Shown here piece after piece: positions 1 through 6,937 of a stretch of 9,638 bases of DNA. This stretch comes from CAYFJO01 sp964343305. GTDB lineage: Bacteria; Planctomycetota; Planctomycetia; Pirellulales; Pirellulaceae. Within the stretch, counting starts at the first letter, position 1, and each line of letters starts with the position of its first letter. The stretch covers positions 1-9,638 of the forward strand of contig CAYFJO010000416.1 in NCBI GenBank assembly GCA_964343305.1, in the 5' to 3' direction. The notes under the pieces were generated by a model. That model ran no database searches, was not told the origin of the DNA, and was given only the letters and a program-made list of their open reading frames with translations. The position numbers were made by a program, and so were the translations under genes.

Positions 1-2546
1 GCCGTTGGGAAGTCGTCGTTCGTCCAGCCGTCCAGTCGCTGGCCGTAGATTTTCCAAATCAGCAGACTTCGACGCGATTGAAACTTGCGGATGTATCGCG
101 ACGCGTTCGTTTGCCGCCAAGTTCCGTTGTGAATCACCGGCTTGTGTCCAAACTTGGCACGTGAATCCGCCGCCAAACGATAGTAAGTGCCAGGCCACTT
201 GCCTTGGTTGGGAACGTTGACTTGCTCGTGGTCGGCGTCCAAATTCAAGTTGCCAGCCGGTTGCCTTTCGTCCTTTGCCGTGTGGCACGCGGCGCAACTT
301 CGCTTGAGGATCGGCTGAACGTCGCGGAAGTATTCGACATTGGCCACACCGCTGGACAGATAACGTAGTCCGCTGGAATTGTCCGCATCCCAACGCTTGC
401 CGGACTGGTCCTTTTCCTGGTTGGTAATGAGCGGAGTTTTTCGGGTCAGATCAAAGACTTGGTAGTCAGCGGTTGCGGCGTAGGTGTCTTCGAAGTGTGT
501 TGGCTGCTGGCTATGAGCGTGACATCCGCCGCAGTCATGTCGAATCTCACCGGGTCGAACCTGATGCCAGGTTTGCGCCATGTTCAGCACCATGCCGTTC
601 TTATCGAGCGTCTGGAAAGTAAAGGCCGTGTCGGCCGGGATCTTCGCGAGAAAACTCGTATCTGGATTGCCATCAGGGTCGGTTGGCTGGTTGTCCATGT
701 TGTTGAATTTTCGCACCGGAACTTCGCCCAGAATTCGCAGCCGTTCCTGAGCGTGGCTGTAGAACAGGCGACCGTTCTTGGGGCCGTGATGTCTGTCCGT
801 GGTTGGTTCCATCGCGAGAAATCGAACGGCATGAATCTCACCGTTTTCGTACAACCCTGCATCGGCACCTTGGTTGAACCAGTTCAGCGATGCGCCGTTC
901 TGCGACGTGTTGAACGGATCGAGTCCGCGATAGCCGATGTAGTCCCGCGTACCTGCGAACGTCGCGGTTACGCCACCTTGAGGCACCGCGCCGCCGGGAT
1001 AACTTTCGCGTTTGTACAAGCTGGAACTACCGACCAAACCGAACGGAGCCCCCGCAGGCAAGTGTGGTGAACTCGTGCCGTCGTTGGCCAGCGTCTTAAT
1101 CGTTTTTGGTTCCTTGATTCCGTAAACTCGCTCATAGGAGACAACTGCTCTGGGGAATTGTTCGTTGTATTTCGGATCGTTTTTGATCAGCCTCATCTGC
1201 GCCGGTTCGTCGATAGGTTCGCCGTTTTTGATCAGGTAAAGTCCGCCATCGACGGACGGCTTTTTCAAACCGTTTTGATGGTTCGCCGGACCTGGTGTAT
1301 ATACGGTCAACAGATGATTGTCCGGCGCGGCTGCGGGATGCGTGAACTTACCGACGCGCGGAGAGTCGTTCTTTCCCAACACCGACAAGTCAGATGGCCC
1401 TTCGCCGTTGTTTGCAAATCGCGTGAACGATTCAACCCCGTAGGGGCTGAACGGCAGCCGGTACAGTTTCGGTTTACTGTTGTAGTGCCGTCCGAACCGC
1501 AGCGGTGGATTGCGAGAATCCCCCAGCCAACCGGGGCCGAACGCCGAAGAATCGTCAGGCACTGCGGGTGGCAATTTGAAATAGGAGCCGAAGCCACTGT
1601 TGTTCAAGTTGTAATATTCTTCCGCTACAATCGAGCCGTCGGATAATTGCGTCTGAAAATGAAACGCGTTGGGCGCGCCGCCGGTATCGAACGCACTGAT
1701 CACCGGAGCCCAATTGGTCCCGTCGGGATGGATGCTCCACAACCCCCACAAGATGCTGCTGCGCAGTGCCTGCGATTCCATCGAACTGAACACGATCCGT
1801 CCATCCATGAGAACGATGGGATGCAACGCCATGCCGATGTTTAGATGTCCGATGCACTCGACATTCTGGCCGTCGTCGTCCATCACAAAAAGCTGCAATG
1901 TCGGTCCGTTGTGTTTCGGCGGGCGAAAAGCATCGCGATTGCTGGTAAACACGATGCGACCGCCGGGCAACGGACAGGGCCCCATGTTGAACACGCCATA
2001 ATCGAGATACGTTTTGTCTTTTTCCCGTGAGACAAAGTCACTCGACCAATCCGCCGCGCCGGTGTTGGGCGTGAACCGCTGATGAGTGAGCCGCACGATT
2101 TTGCGCGTCTTCAGATGTAACTTGTAAATATCCGCGCCGGACTTGGGATAGCGCCCCGCCCAATTTGTTTTCATGTCGTAAATGTGCGAGTAATAAACCC
2201 ACTGCCCGTCGAGCGACATCATTGGATCAGTCACCGACCCTTTGCCGCCTTTGACCAGCACTTCTTCACTGCCGTGGGGATGCAACAACATCAAGTCGCC
2301 CTCCGGATCCATCGAGACCGGATGCGCGATTTCAGCCCATCTCGATCCAACATCATCACCCTTGCGCGGTGTGCGAACGTAGACGAGACCGTAGTCAAAT
2401 ATGATGGACTTGTCCGTCGAGATGTGTGGGACATTTAAGCCGATCGGATCGGGATAGCGCTTGTCGGCTTCAGCAGAGTGTCCCATCGTGGCCGTCGTGC
2501 CAATCAAGAGTCCGGCAAGCCGCAACACCTTCGAGCAATTAAACAT
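1..2546 (-). CDS. HzsA-related diheme c-type cytochrome with beta-propeller, partial (C-terminus beyond left edge)
   Basis: One reading frame stays open from an ATG at 2546 to the left edge, giving 848 residues with no stop. Residues 1-25 form a signal peptide (LRLAGLLIGTTA core, probable cleavage near GHSA), so the protein acts outside the cytoplasm. Residues about 60-330 contain PD40/TolB-like propeller strands, for example GGRIVFTSNRD and MDGRIVFSSME. Residues about 530-690 resemble the middle domain of hydrazine synthase alpha subunit (RDYIGYRGLDPF, FTFQTLDKNGMVLN, TWHQVRPGEIRHDCGGCH). There are two heme c sites: CGGCH at 672-676 (nt 519-533) and CAACH at 751-755 (nt 282-296). The tail SLLIWKIYGQRLDGW suggests the end is near but outside the window. 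The ATG is supported by GGAGGAG nine bases upstream. The family is widespread in planctomycetes that are not anammox bacteria, and its role there is unknown to me. Electron transfer or a heme-based redox reaction in the periplasm is an inference. Confidence 0.88.
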   Translation of the reverse strand, partial: MFNCSKVLRLAGLLIGTTATMGHSAEADKRYPDPIGLNVPHISTDKSIIFDYGLVYVRTPRKGDDVGSRWAEIAHPVSMDPEGDLMLLHPHGSEEVLVKGGKGSVTDPMMSLDGQWVYYSHIYDMKTNWAGRYPKSGADIYKLHLKTRKIVRLTHQRFTPNTGAADWSSDFVSREKDKTYLDYGVFNMGPCPLPGGRIVFTSNRDAFRPPKHNGPTLQLFVMDDDGQNVECIGHLNIGMALHPIVLMDGRIVFSSMESQALRSSILWGLWSIHPDGTNWAPVISAFDTGGAPNAFHFQTQLSDGSIVAEEYYNLNNSGFGSYFKLPPAVPDDSSAFGPGWLGDSRNPPLRFGRHYNSKPKLYRLPFSPYGVESFTRFANNGEGPSDLSVLGKNDSPRVGKFTHPAAAPDNHLLTVYTPGPANHQNGLKKPSVDGGLYLIKNGEPIDEPAQMRLIKNDPKYNEQFPRAVVSYERVYGIKEPKTIKTLANDGTSSPHLPAGAPFGLVGSSSLYKRESYPGGAVPQGGVTATFAGTRDYIGYRGLDPFNTSQNGASLNWFNQGADAGLYENGEIHAVRFLAMEPTTDRHHGPKNGRLFYSHAQERLRILGEVPVRKFNNMDNQPTDPDGNPDTSFLAKIPADTAFTFQTLDKNGMVLNMAQTWHQVRPGEIRHDCGGCHAHSQQPTHFEDTYAATADYQVFDLTRKTPLITNQEKDQSGKRWDADNSSGLRYLSSGVANVEYFRDVQPILKRSCAACHTAKDERQPAGNLNLDADHEQVNVPNQGKWPGTYYRLAADSRAKFGHKPVIHNGTWRQTNASRYIRKFQSRRSLLIWKIYGQRLDGWTNDDFPT

Positions 2547-2555
2547 TGGAAAGGG

Positions 2556-2562
2556 CTCCTCC
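2556..2562 (-). promoter_or_regulatory. Strong Shine-Dalgarno of the HzsA-related gene
   Basis: GGAGGAG on the minus strand, nine bases before the ATG at 2546. It is the best ribosome binding site in the window and fixes the start of the HzsA-related gene. Confidence 0.8.
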
Positions 2563-2567
2563 AAAGC

Positions 2568-2580
2568 TTGTAGACTACAA
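2568..2580. promoter_or_regulatory. 13-bp perfect palindrome, putative operator of the HzsA-related gene
   Basis: TTGTAG-A-CTACAA is a perfect 6-1-6 inverted repeat lying 22-34 bases before the start codon and just upstream of the Shine-Dalgarno. Its core TGTA-N3-TACA is shared with the palindrome at 4752-4764. A weak -10-like TATTGT (minus strand, 2577-2582) overlaps its upstream edge, but I see no good -35. The position fits an operator for a dimeric repressor. The regulator is not identified. Confidence 0.45.
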
Positions 2581-2661
2581 TAACGGCTGATGCGATTTTA
2601 CCTCATTTCTCGGCGTCTACGCAACGATTACCGCGATCAAAGATGATTCCGTGCCACGTCG

Positions 2662-4713
2662 TTATTCCACACTCTGGTCGTGCTGGGCGAACCATTTGAG
2701 CACTCGATCCAAGATGTCCTCTTGGTGAGGCAAACTGCGAATGGGATGACCTTCGTCAGGATAGATCACCATTTGAGTTTCGACACCCGCTGATTTGAGG
2801 GCGCGGTAGAACATGCGACCCATGGGTAACGGACAACGGCGGTCGCCGGTGGCATGCAGAATAAGAGTGGGTGTGCGAACGTTCGCAGCATAAGTCAGTG
2901 GGCTATGTTCGTGCATTGCTTGCGGAACTTCCCATGGACGTCCACCAAATTCCCATTCGGTCCAACTTTGTAAGTCGCTCAGTGCCCACATCGTGGTCAG
3001 ATCCGTCACAGCATTTTGCGGGACGGCGGCGCGGAACTGGTTCGTGTGACCGATTAACCAAGATGTGGTGAAGCCACCGTAGCTGACGCCGTAAACAAAT
3101 TGCCGTCGGCTATCGACCAACTCCATGTCGACCAAATGGTCGATTCCGGTCAAAATATCTCGCATATCGCCACCACCCAAGTCAAAGCGATCCGCATTGA
3201 TAAACTCTTGTCCATAACCCGCCGAGCCGCGAAAGTTCGGTTGAAATACCGCGTAACCATTGGCGGCGAACACCTGCACTGTGAAGTTGAAGCCCAGCGT
3301 GGACCGGCTGTGTGGCCCACCATGTGGATACAGCACTAACGGGTATGGCGTTTTCGATTTCGGACTTGTTGGGTGGGTGAAGATGCCCTCGACTTCTGAG
3401 CCATCAAAACTTTTCCACCGAACCAATTTGCCCTGGGCTATCGTCCGGTTGCTGAGGAAGTGATTGCTAGGAGGTGTAAGTTCGCGACGCGCTTTCAGAA
3501 TGCGAGCAAAATCTTCGCTATGCAATTCAGGCGACTCGTCTTCGAGCGATTTGACGCCCTCGTTCAGATCGATCACTTGTCTCCGCGCACCGGTTCGATG
3601 AGCAGCGCGGTAATAGAATTTGTCTGGCGACAACCAACAGTCACGAGGCAACGAAAAGGATGGCGGAAGATGCGGCGGCTTGCCTGCACCAGGACCGTGA
3701 TGGTCGAACAAAACTCGTGCATCCTTGCCACTTTTGCCGATGTCGATCATCGTCAGGTTTAACACGTCCGCGTGCGATCCTTTGCGCGGGATACTAAGGC
3801 AAAGCAAGTGGCGGCCATCAGGAGAAAGCCGCGGGCTGACTTCGGGACCAGGGCCAGTCGTGAGTTGCTCGATTTGGCCACCGGCGAGGTGAATTCGCCA
3901 CAGATCGTAGTTCTTGTTGATGCTGTACCGCACAGATTCGCGGTCGTCGGTTCGGTTTGCGTGCACGACGAGCGACTTCCCGTCCGGCCACCACTGCGGA
4001 TCACCGTACCAGGCGTCGTCGTTGGTCAGCCGCGTAACTTTGTGAGCCGCAATTTCATTCTGTTTCTCCGCCAATTCCGCGAGCCAGATTTGAGCGATTC
4101 CGTAACCTTCGTATCCCTCTCCCTGATCCTCACGCACAATTTGCACATTGTTAGCAATCTCTTGCGGTGTACGTGGGTCGCGTCCGTCGTCTGCCACAAA
4201 CAGCAGTCGTTTGCCATCGGGCGAGAAAGCGATGTTGCCGTAAAAACGATCGGTGAAGACACGGCCGTAAGGTTTGTTTTTTCCTCCTAAGGGAATTGCT
4301 CTTCCACCCTCCGCAGGCATCAACCAAATGTCGGTCGCGGGATCGGAATACGCCGGTACCGGATCAATTGCGGGACTACCATCCGGAAGCGGCCGAGTCG
4401 AGGTGAACAGTATCCACCTACCGTCCGGCGAAAAAAATGGAGACCTTGCATCCGGTTGGCCTGATTCCATTGCTTTGGCGTTCGTCGCGTCACCTTGCAC
4501 CCGCCATAACGAATAACGAATTCGACGCTTCTCGCGATCGGCCCAGCGACGAGCATACACGGCTGATTTCCCGTCGGGAGCGACTGCTACGGCCGTCGGC
4601 GCATCGAAGCGATAAAGGTCGTCAACTGAAATAAGCGTCTTCTCCTCGCCATGTGTGACCAGCGTCAGCACAAAAACATTCAATACGAAAACGAACCGCT
4701 GTTGCACCTTCAT
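2662..4713 (-). CDS. Secreted S9-family serine peptidase (prolyl oligopeptidase / acylaminoacyl-peptidase type)
   Basis: A 683-residue protein, counted from the ATG at 4713. Residues 1-22 are a signal peptide (MKVQQRFVFVLNVF start, hydrophobic core, THG before EEK). Residues about 30-420 form a beta-propeller with PD40 repeats: FFSPDGRWILFTS, AFSPDGKRLLFVADD, QWWPDGKSLVVHANR and RLSPDGRHLLCLS. Residues about 440-680 are an alpha/beta hydrolase. The catalytic triad is Ser544 (GVSYGG), Asp624 (ATGDRRCP) and His656 (DEGHP). The HGGPHS and NFRGSAGYG motifs line the active site as in other S9 enzymes. The family cleaves short peptides, often after proline or at blocked N-termini; the specificity here cannot be read from sequence. 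An upstream in-frame GTG at 4776 would add 21 residues, but that stretch holds the palindrome and -10 candidates and would bury the signal peptide, so I chose the ATG. The gene ends 115 bases before the HzsA-related start on the same strand and could be co-transcribed with it. Confidence 0.93.
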   Translation of the reverse strand: MKVQQRFVFVLNVFVLTLVTHGEEKTLISVDDLYRFDAPTAVAVAPDGKSAVYARRWADREKRRIRYSLWRVQGDATNAKAMESGQPDARSPFFSPDGRWILFTSTRPLPDGSPAIDPVPAYSDPATDIWLMPAEGGRAIPLGGKNKPYGRVFTDRFYGNIAFSPDGKRLLFVADDGRDPRTPQEIANNVQIVREDQGEGYEGYGIAQIWLAELAEKQNEIAAHKVTRLTNDDAWYGDPQWWPDGKSLVVHANRTDDRESVRYSINKNYDLWRIHLAGGQIEQLTTGPGPEVSPRLSPDGRHLLCLSIPRKGSHADVLNLTMIDIGKSGKDARVLFDHHGPGAGKPPHLPPSFSLPRDCWLSPDKFYYRAAHRTGARRQVIDLNEGVKSLEDESPELHSEDFARILKARRELTPPSNHFLSNRTIAQGKLVRWKSFDGSEVEGIFTHPTSPKSKTPYPLVLYPHGGPHSRSTLGFNFTVQVFAANGYAVFQPNFRGSAGYGQEFINADRFDLGGGDMRDILTGIDHLVDMELVDSRRQFVYGVSYGGFTTSWLIGHTNQFRAAVPQNAVTDLTTMWALSDLQSWTEWEFGGRPWEVPQAMHEHSPLTYAANVRTPTLILHATGDRRCPLPMGRMFYRALKSAGVETQMVIYPDEGHPIRSLPHQEDILDRVLKWFAQHDQSVE

Positions 4714-4732
4714 GATCACTTTGCCTGCTACT

Positions 4733-4760
4733 GTGACTTGGAAAAAGATGAGTGTATGAT
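4733..4760 (+). promoter_or_regulatory. Candidate sigma70-type promoter of the enolase-superfamily gene
   Basis: Plus strand -35 GTGACT (4733-4738, 4 of 6), a 16-bp spacer, and -10 TATGAT (4755-4760, 5 of 6). The -10 lies inside the palindrome and overlaps the minus-strand -10. It implies a leader of roughly 80 nt before the ATG at 4850. Confidence 0.35.
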
Positions 4761-4764
4761 ACAC
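4752..4764. promoter_or_regulatory. 13-bp perfect palindrome, putative operator between divergent genes
   Basis: GTGTAT-G-ATACAC is a perfect 6-1-6 inverted repeat in the gap between the divergent peptidase and enolase-type genes. It covers the -10 candidates of both directions (TATCAT on minus, TATGAT on plus), so a bound protein could block both. Its core TGTA-N3-TACA matches the palindrome at 2568-2580. The binding protein is not encoded in the window. Confidence 0.5.
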
Positions 4765-4784
4765 GATTAAACACACTGTTTCAC
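4756..4784 (-). promoter_or_regulatory. Candidate sigma70-type promoter of the S9 peptidase gene
   Basis: Minus strand -35 GTGAAA (4779-4784, 4 of 6 to TTGACA), a 17-bp spacer, and -10 TATCAT (4756-4761, 5 of 6 to TATAAT). The -10 lies inside the palindrome at 4752-4764. The 5' leader would be about 35-40 nt to the ATG at 4713. This is read by eye against the bacterial consensus; planctomycete promoters are poorly characterised. Confidence 0.4.
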
Positions 4785-4839
4785 GAGGACGCGTCGACCA
4801 GTCGATTTGTGATCGGAGATGCCTCGTACATGGTCACTT

Positions 4840-4843
4840 GGAG
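4840..4843 (+). promoter_or_regulatory. Shine-Dalgarno that decides the enolase-type start
   Basis: GGAG six bases before the ATG at 4850. An in-frame TTG at 4838 would give four extra residues, but it sits on top of this site, so the ATG is the better start. Confidence 0.65.
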
Positions 4844-4849
4844 ACCGAA

Positions 4850-5974
4850 ATGAAGATCACTCAGATCATTTGTCAAATCCTGCGAGTTCCAGCCGTTGAA
4901 GCGAAAACCGCCAGCAGCCAAGATGCTGTTTTGGTGCGTGTGCGGACCGACAATGGGCTGGAAGGTATCGGCGAAGCGGATGCGTCACCGGAAGTCGTCA
5001 AGGCAGTCGTTGACGCTCCATTCAGTCACAACATTGCCTGTGGTCTGCGTGAAATTCTCATCGGCGAAAACCCGTTGGAAACCGAACGGCTTTGGCAAGA
5101 AATGTATCGCCGCACGATGTACTTCGGACGGACCTCGGTGACGATCGCGGCGATGGCGGCCGTTGACATTGCGTTGTGGGATCTGAAGGGAAAACACTTC
5201 GGAGAGCCAATCCATCGACTCCTCGGCGGCAAGCAACACGATCGAATCCGTGCGTATGCCTCGATTCTCTTTGGCCGAGACGGCGCGGAAACAGCCGACA
5301 TCGGTCGTCGCTGGACTGAAGCTGGTTACACAGCAGTCAAGTTTGGTTGGGAACCGATGGGAGAAAGTGAAAAGGTGGACGTCGACTTGGTCGGCGGAGC
5401 CCGCGAAGGTGTCGGTGAAGGGACGCTGTTGATCGACGCTGGCTGCGTTTGGGATGCACGCACGGCACTGCGACGTGCTCAGACCTTCAACGACTTTGGT
5501 ATCGAATGGTTGGAAGAGCCGCTGCGTGAAGCCGACGTAGATGGTTACGTCTGGCTCCGAGACCGTTCCCCCGTGCCAATTGCCGCAGGCGAAGGTGAGT
5601 GTGGTCGCGAATCGTTTCGGCAACTGATCGACCGACACGCACTCGATGTCTATCAGGTCGATCTAGCGCGCAATGGGTTTACAGACGCTTGCTATGTGCG
5701 GTCGCGTGTGGAAGAGATCGGCGCGCGGCTTTGCAATCATTTCTATACCTCCCCGATCACCGCTGCTGCCAGTCTTCACTGGTTGAGTACTTGCCGCGAC
5801 GCGTACCTATTTGAAGACTGTGTTGAAGACTCACCGATTCGCAACGAAATCACAGTCGAATCCGTGCAAGCGAAAGACGGCTGGATTGAGGTACCCAACG
5901 AACCCGGTTTGGGCGTGACATTAAATGAAGAAGTTGTCGCTCAGTATCTTGTTGATGAATCCAATGCTAGTTGA
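4850..5974 (+). CDS. Mandelate racemase / muconate lactonizing enzyme family protein (enolase superfamily), probable acid-sugar dehydratase
   Basis: A 374-residue cytoplasmic enzyme of normal length for the family, with no signal peptide. Residues 1-125 form the capping domain and 130-350 the barrel. Metal ligands are Asp196 (LLIDAG), Glu222 (WLEEPL) and Glu248 (AAGEGE), spaced 26 and 26 as in mandelate racemase. The His-Asp dyad is Asp271 (YQVDLARNG) and His297 (LCNHFYTS), placing it in the mandelate racemase subgroup. Glu322 (YLFED) could be the acid on the other face. The KxK catalytic motif is reduced to Lys164-Phe-Gly166 (AVKFGWEP), so the second lysine base is missing. The family removes a proton next to a carboxylate with Mg2+; a one-base dehydratase of a sugar acid is my inference, and the substrate is unknown. 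The gene is divergent from the S9 peptidase. No transporter, kinase or aldolase that would reveal a pathway is nearby. Confidence 0.92.
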   Translation: MKITQIICQILRVPAVEAKTASSQDAVLVRVRTDNGLEGIGEADASPEVVKAVVDAPFSHNIACGLREILIGENPLETERLWQEMYRRTMYFGRTSVTIAAMAAVDIALWDLKGKHFGEPIHRLLGGKQHDRIRAYASILFGRDGAETADIGRRWTEAGYTAVKFGWEPMGESEKVDVDLVGGAREGVGEGTLLIDAGCVWDARTALRRAQTFNDFGIEWLEEPLREADVDGYVWLRDRSPVPIAAGEGECGRESFRQLIDRHALDVYQVDLARNGFTDACYVRSRVEEIGARLCNHFYTSPITAAASLHWLSTCRDAYLFEDCVEDSPIRNEITVESVQAKDGWIEVPNEPGLGVTLNEEVVAQYLVDESNAS

Positions 5975-6157
5975 CCGTCGAAACGACTGGGAGACGGCTC
6001 GTTGCAGAAACCTATAATTTGACGTTTTTGCAAAGGGCATCTCACTCATCGACAAAGACGAGAAAAGGGTCGCTTTGTGCTCGGTTCCAAATGCCTCGTC
6101 GGTTCTACGGCTTTACGGCACACTTGAGTATGATCTCCCGCGCGTCAGTGTGTTGGA

Positions 6158-6658
6158 CTATTCCGCTCCGGCAGACAAGCCCCCGACAACCGTCGGCGGA
6201 AACTCGTTGTGGTCGAGCAGGACGGTCATCGAAATGATCCCACTTCCGCTGTTTGCATCCAGTTCCAAATTAGCGGCCACGTCAAATGTGTTGTTGTCAT
6301 TGGCCGCCAGAATTCCTTCCGATTGAATCAAGCCACGGAATGCGGTACGGCGAAAAGAAAAACGTTGCAGAATCCACAGCTTCATACTCCATTGTCCCCC
6401 CGTGACTTCGACTGATTCGTTCGGTAGTGGCAGAGGTTCCTCGTGGTTGACCGCCGCGGACCAGAATCCGACAGCGAATTGACCGTCGACGGTCCCCAAG
6501 TAATAACCAACGAAGATCGCCGCACCGCAAACGGACTGCGGGCAGAGTTCCCGTCCACTGATCGCACCGTCGAATTCTGGTTCTGACGCAATTGACGATC
6601 CAGCCGTCAACGCTGCGATCGTTAACAAGAGGTTTGTTGTAAGAGGTCGTCGTGTCAT
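6158..6658 (-). CDS. Small secreted protein of unknown function
   Basis: A 166-residue protein starting at the ATG at 6658. Residues 1-25 are a clear signal peptide (MTRRPL, then TTNLLLTIAALTAG, with cleavage near SIAS/EPE). The mature part has CPQSVC (Cys39 and Cys44, a possible disulfide) followed by alternating hydrophobic and polar stretches typical of a beta-sandwich: AAIFVGYYLGTVDG, TGGQWSMKLWIL, NNTFDVAANLEL, GIISMTVLLDH. It ends with EFPPTVVGGLSAG. I recall similar CPQSVCG-containing proteins as uncharacterised exported proteins, but cannot name a family. A GTG at 6763 would add 35 residues and bury the signal peptide, so it is rejected. There is no clear Shine-Dalgarno. It lies tail-to-tail with the enolase-type gene, 183 bases apart. 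Confidence 0.72.
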   Translation of the reverse strand: MTRRPLTTNLLLTIAALTAGSSIASEPEFDGAISGRELCPQSVCGAAIFVGYYLGTVDGQFAVGFWSAAVNHEEPLPLPNESVEVTGGQWSMKLWILQRFSFRRTAFRGLIQSEGILAANDNNTFDVAANLELDANSGSGIISMTVLLDHNEFPPTVVGGLSAGAE

Positions 6659-6709
6659 GGGTGCTATTCTCGCTGCTGGTGAGATTGGGATAATGGGGTG
6701 TAATGTAAA

Positions 6710-6724
6710 CCGTTTGGAAAACGG
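6710..6724. repeat. Inverted repeat upstream of the small secreted protein gene
   Basis: CCGTTT-GGA-AAACGG is a perfect 6-3-6 inverted repeat, 52-66 bases before the ATG at 6658. On the minus strand it falls in the 17-bp spacer between a poor -35 (TTGCAT, 3 of 6) and a moderate -10 (TACATT, 4 of 6), so it could be an operator. It could equally be chance. The rest of the 6659-6937 gap holds no gene or terminator that I can see. Confidence 0.3.
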
Positions 6725-6937
6725 ATGCAATTTGGGACATCCATTCGACTTCTCTCTGATCACGGCGCAGCTTGTTTATTGTTTAACGAGTTGATGTTCG
6801 CGCGGCAAGCTTTCGGAAAAACACGCCGGAAGTAAGCCCCCAACATGCTGACCGCCCCAGAGACACAAGTCAAAATTCAGCGCTATCGGTCCGCAACCTG
6901 TTACCCAAGCATGGCCTGTTTTGAACCACGCCCGAAA

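Noticed and set aside
1012..1019. TTGTACAA palindrome
   Set aside because: Inside the HzsA-related coding region and lacking the three-base centre of the two intergenic palindromes.
459..1070. 203-residue plus-strand open frame, and a similar one at 1158-1646
   Set aside because: Both lie antisense to the HzsA-related gene, whose frame has a signal peptide, two heme motifs and a strong Shine-Dalgarno. The plus-strand products show no domain.
1..2546. Calling the left gene a true hydrazine synthase subunit (hzsA)
   Set aside because: No hzsB/hzsC partners are visible, the key tyrosine is replaced by glutamine, and the family is broader than anammox bacteria.
4985..5638. 217-residue minus-strand open frame
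   Set aside because: Antisense shadow of the enolase-type gene, which retains all catalytic residues.
5975..6157. Rho-independent terminator between the convergent genes
   Set aside because: Only weak short stems such as GTCG-AAA-CGAC just after the stop, with no T-run following. No gene is seen here.
6020..6326. Plus-strand frame with protein-like composition (KGISLIDKDEKRVALCS, LRLYGTLEYDLPRVSVLDY) considered as a gene remnant
   Set aside because: It has no good start or ribosome site and runs into the opposite-strand secreted protein gene. I recognise no family. It could be a decayed fragment, but the evidence is too thin to call.
6699..6709. TGTA-ATG-TAAA as a third copy of the TGTA-N3-TACA operator
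   Set aside because: One mismatch in the core and no palindromic extension on either side.
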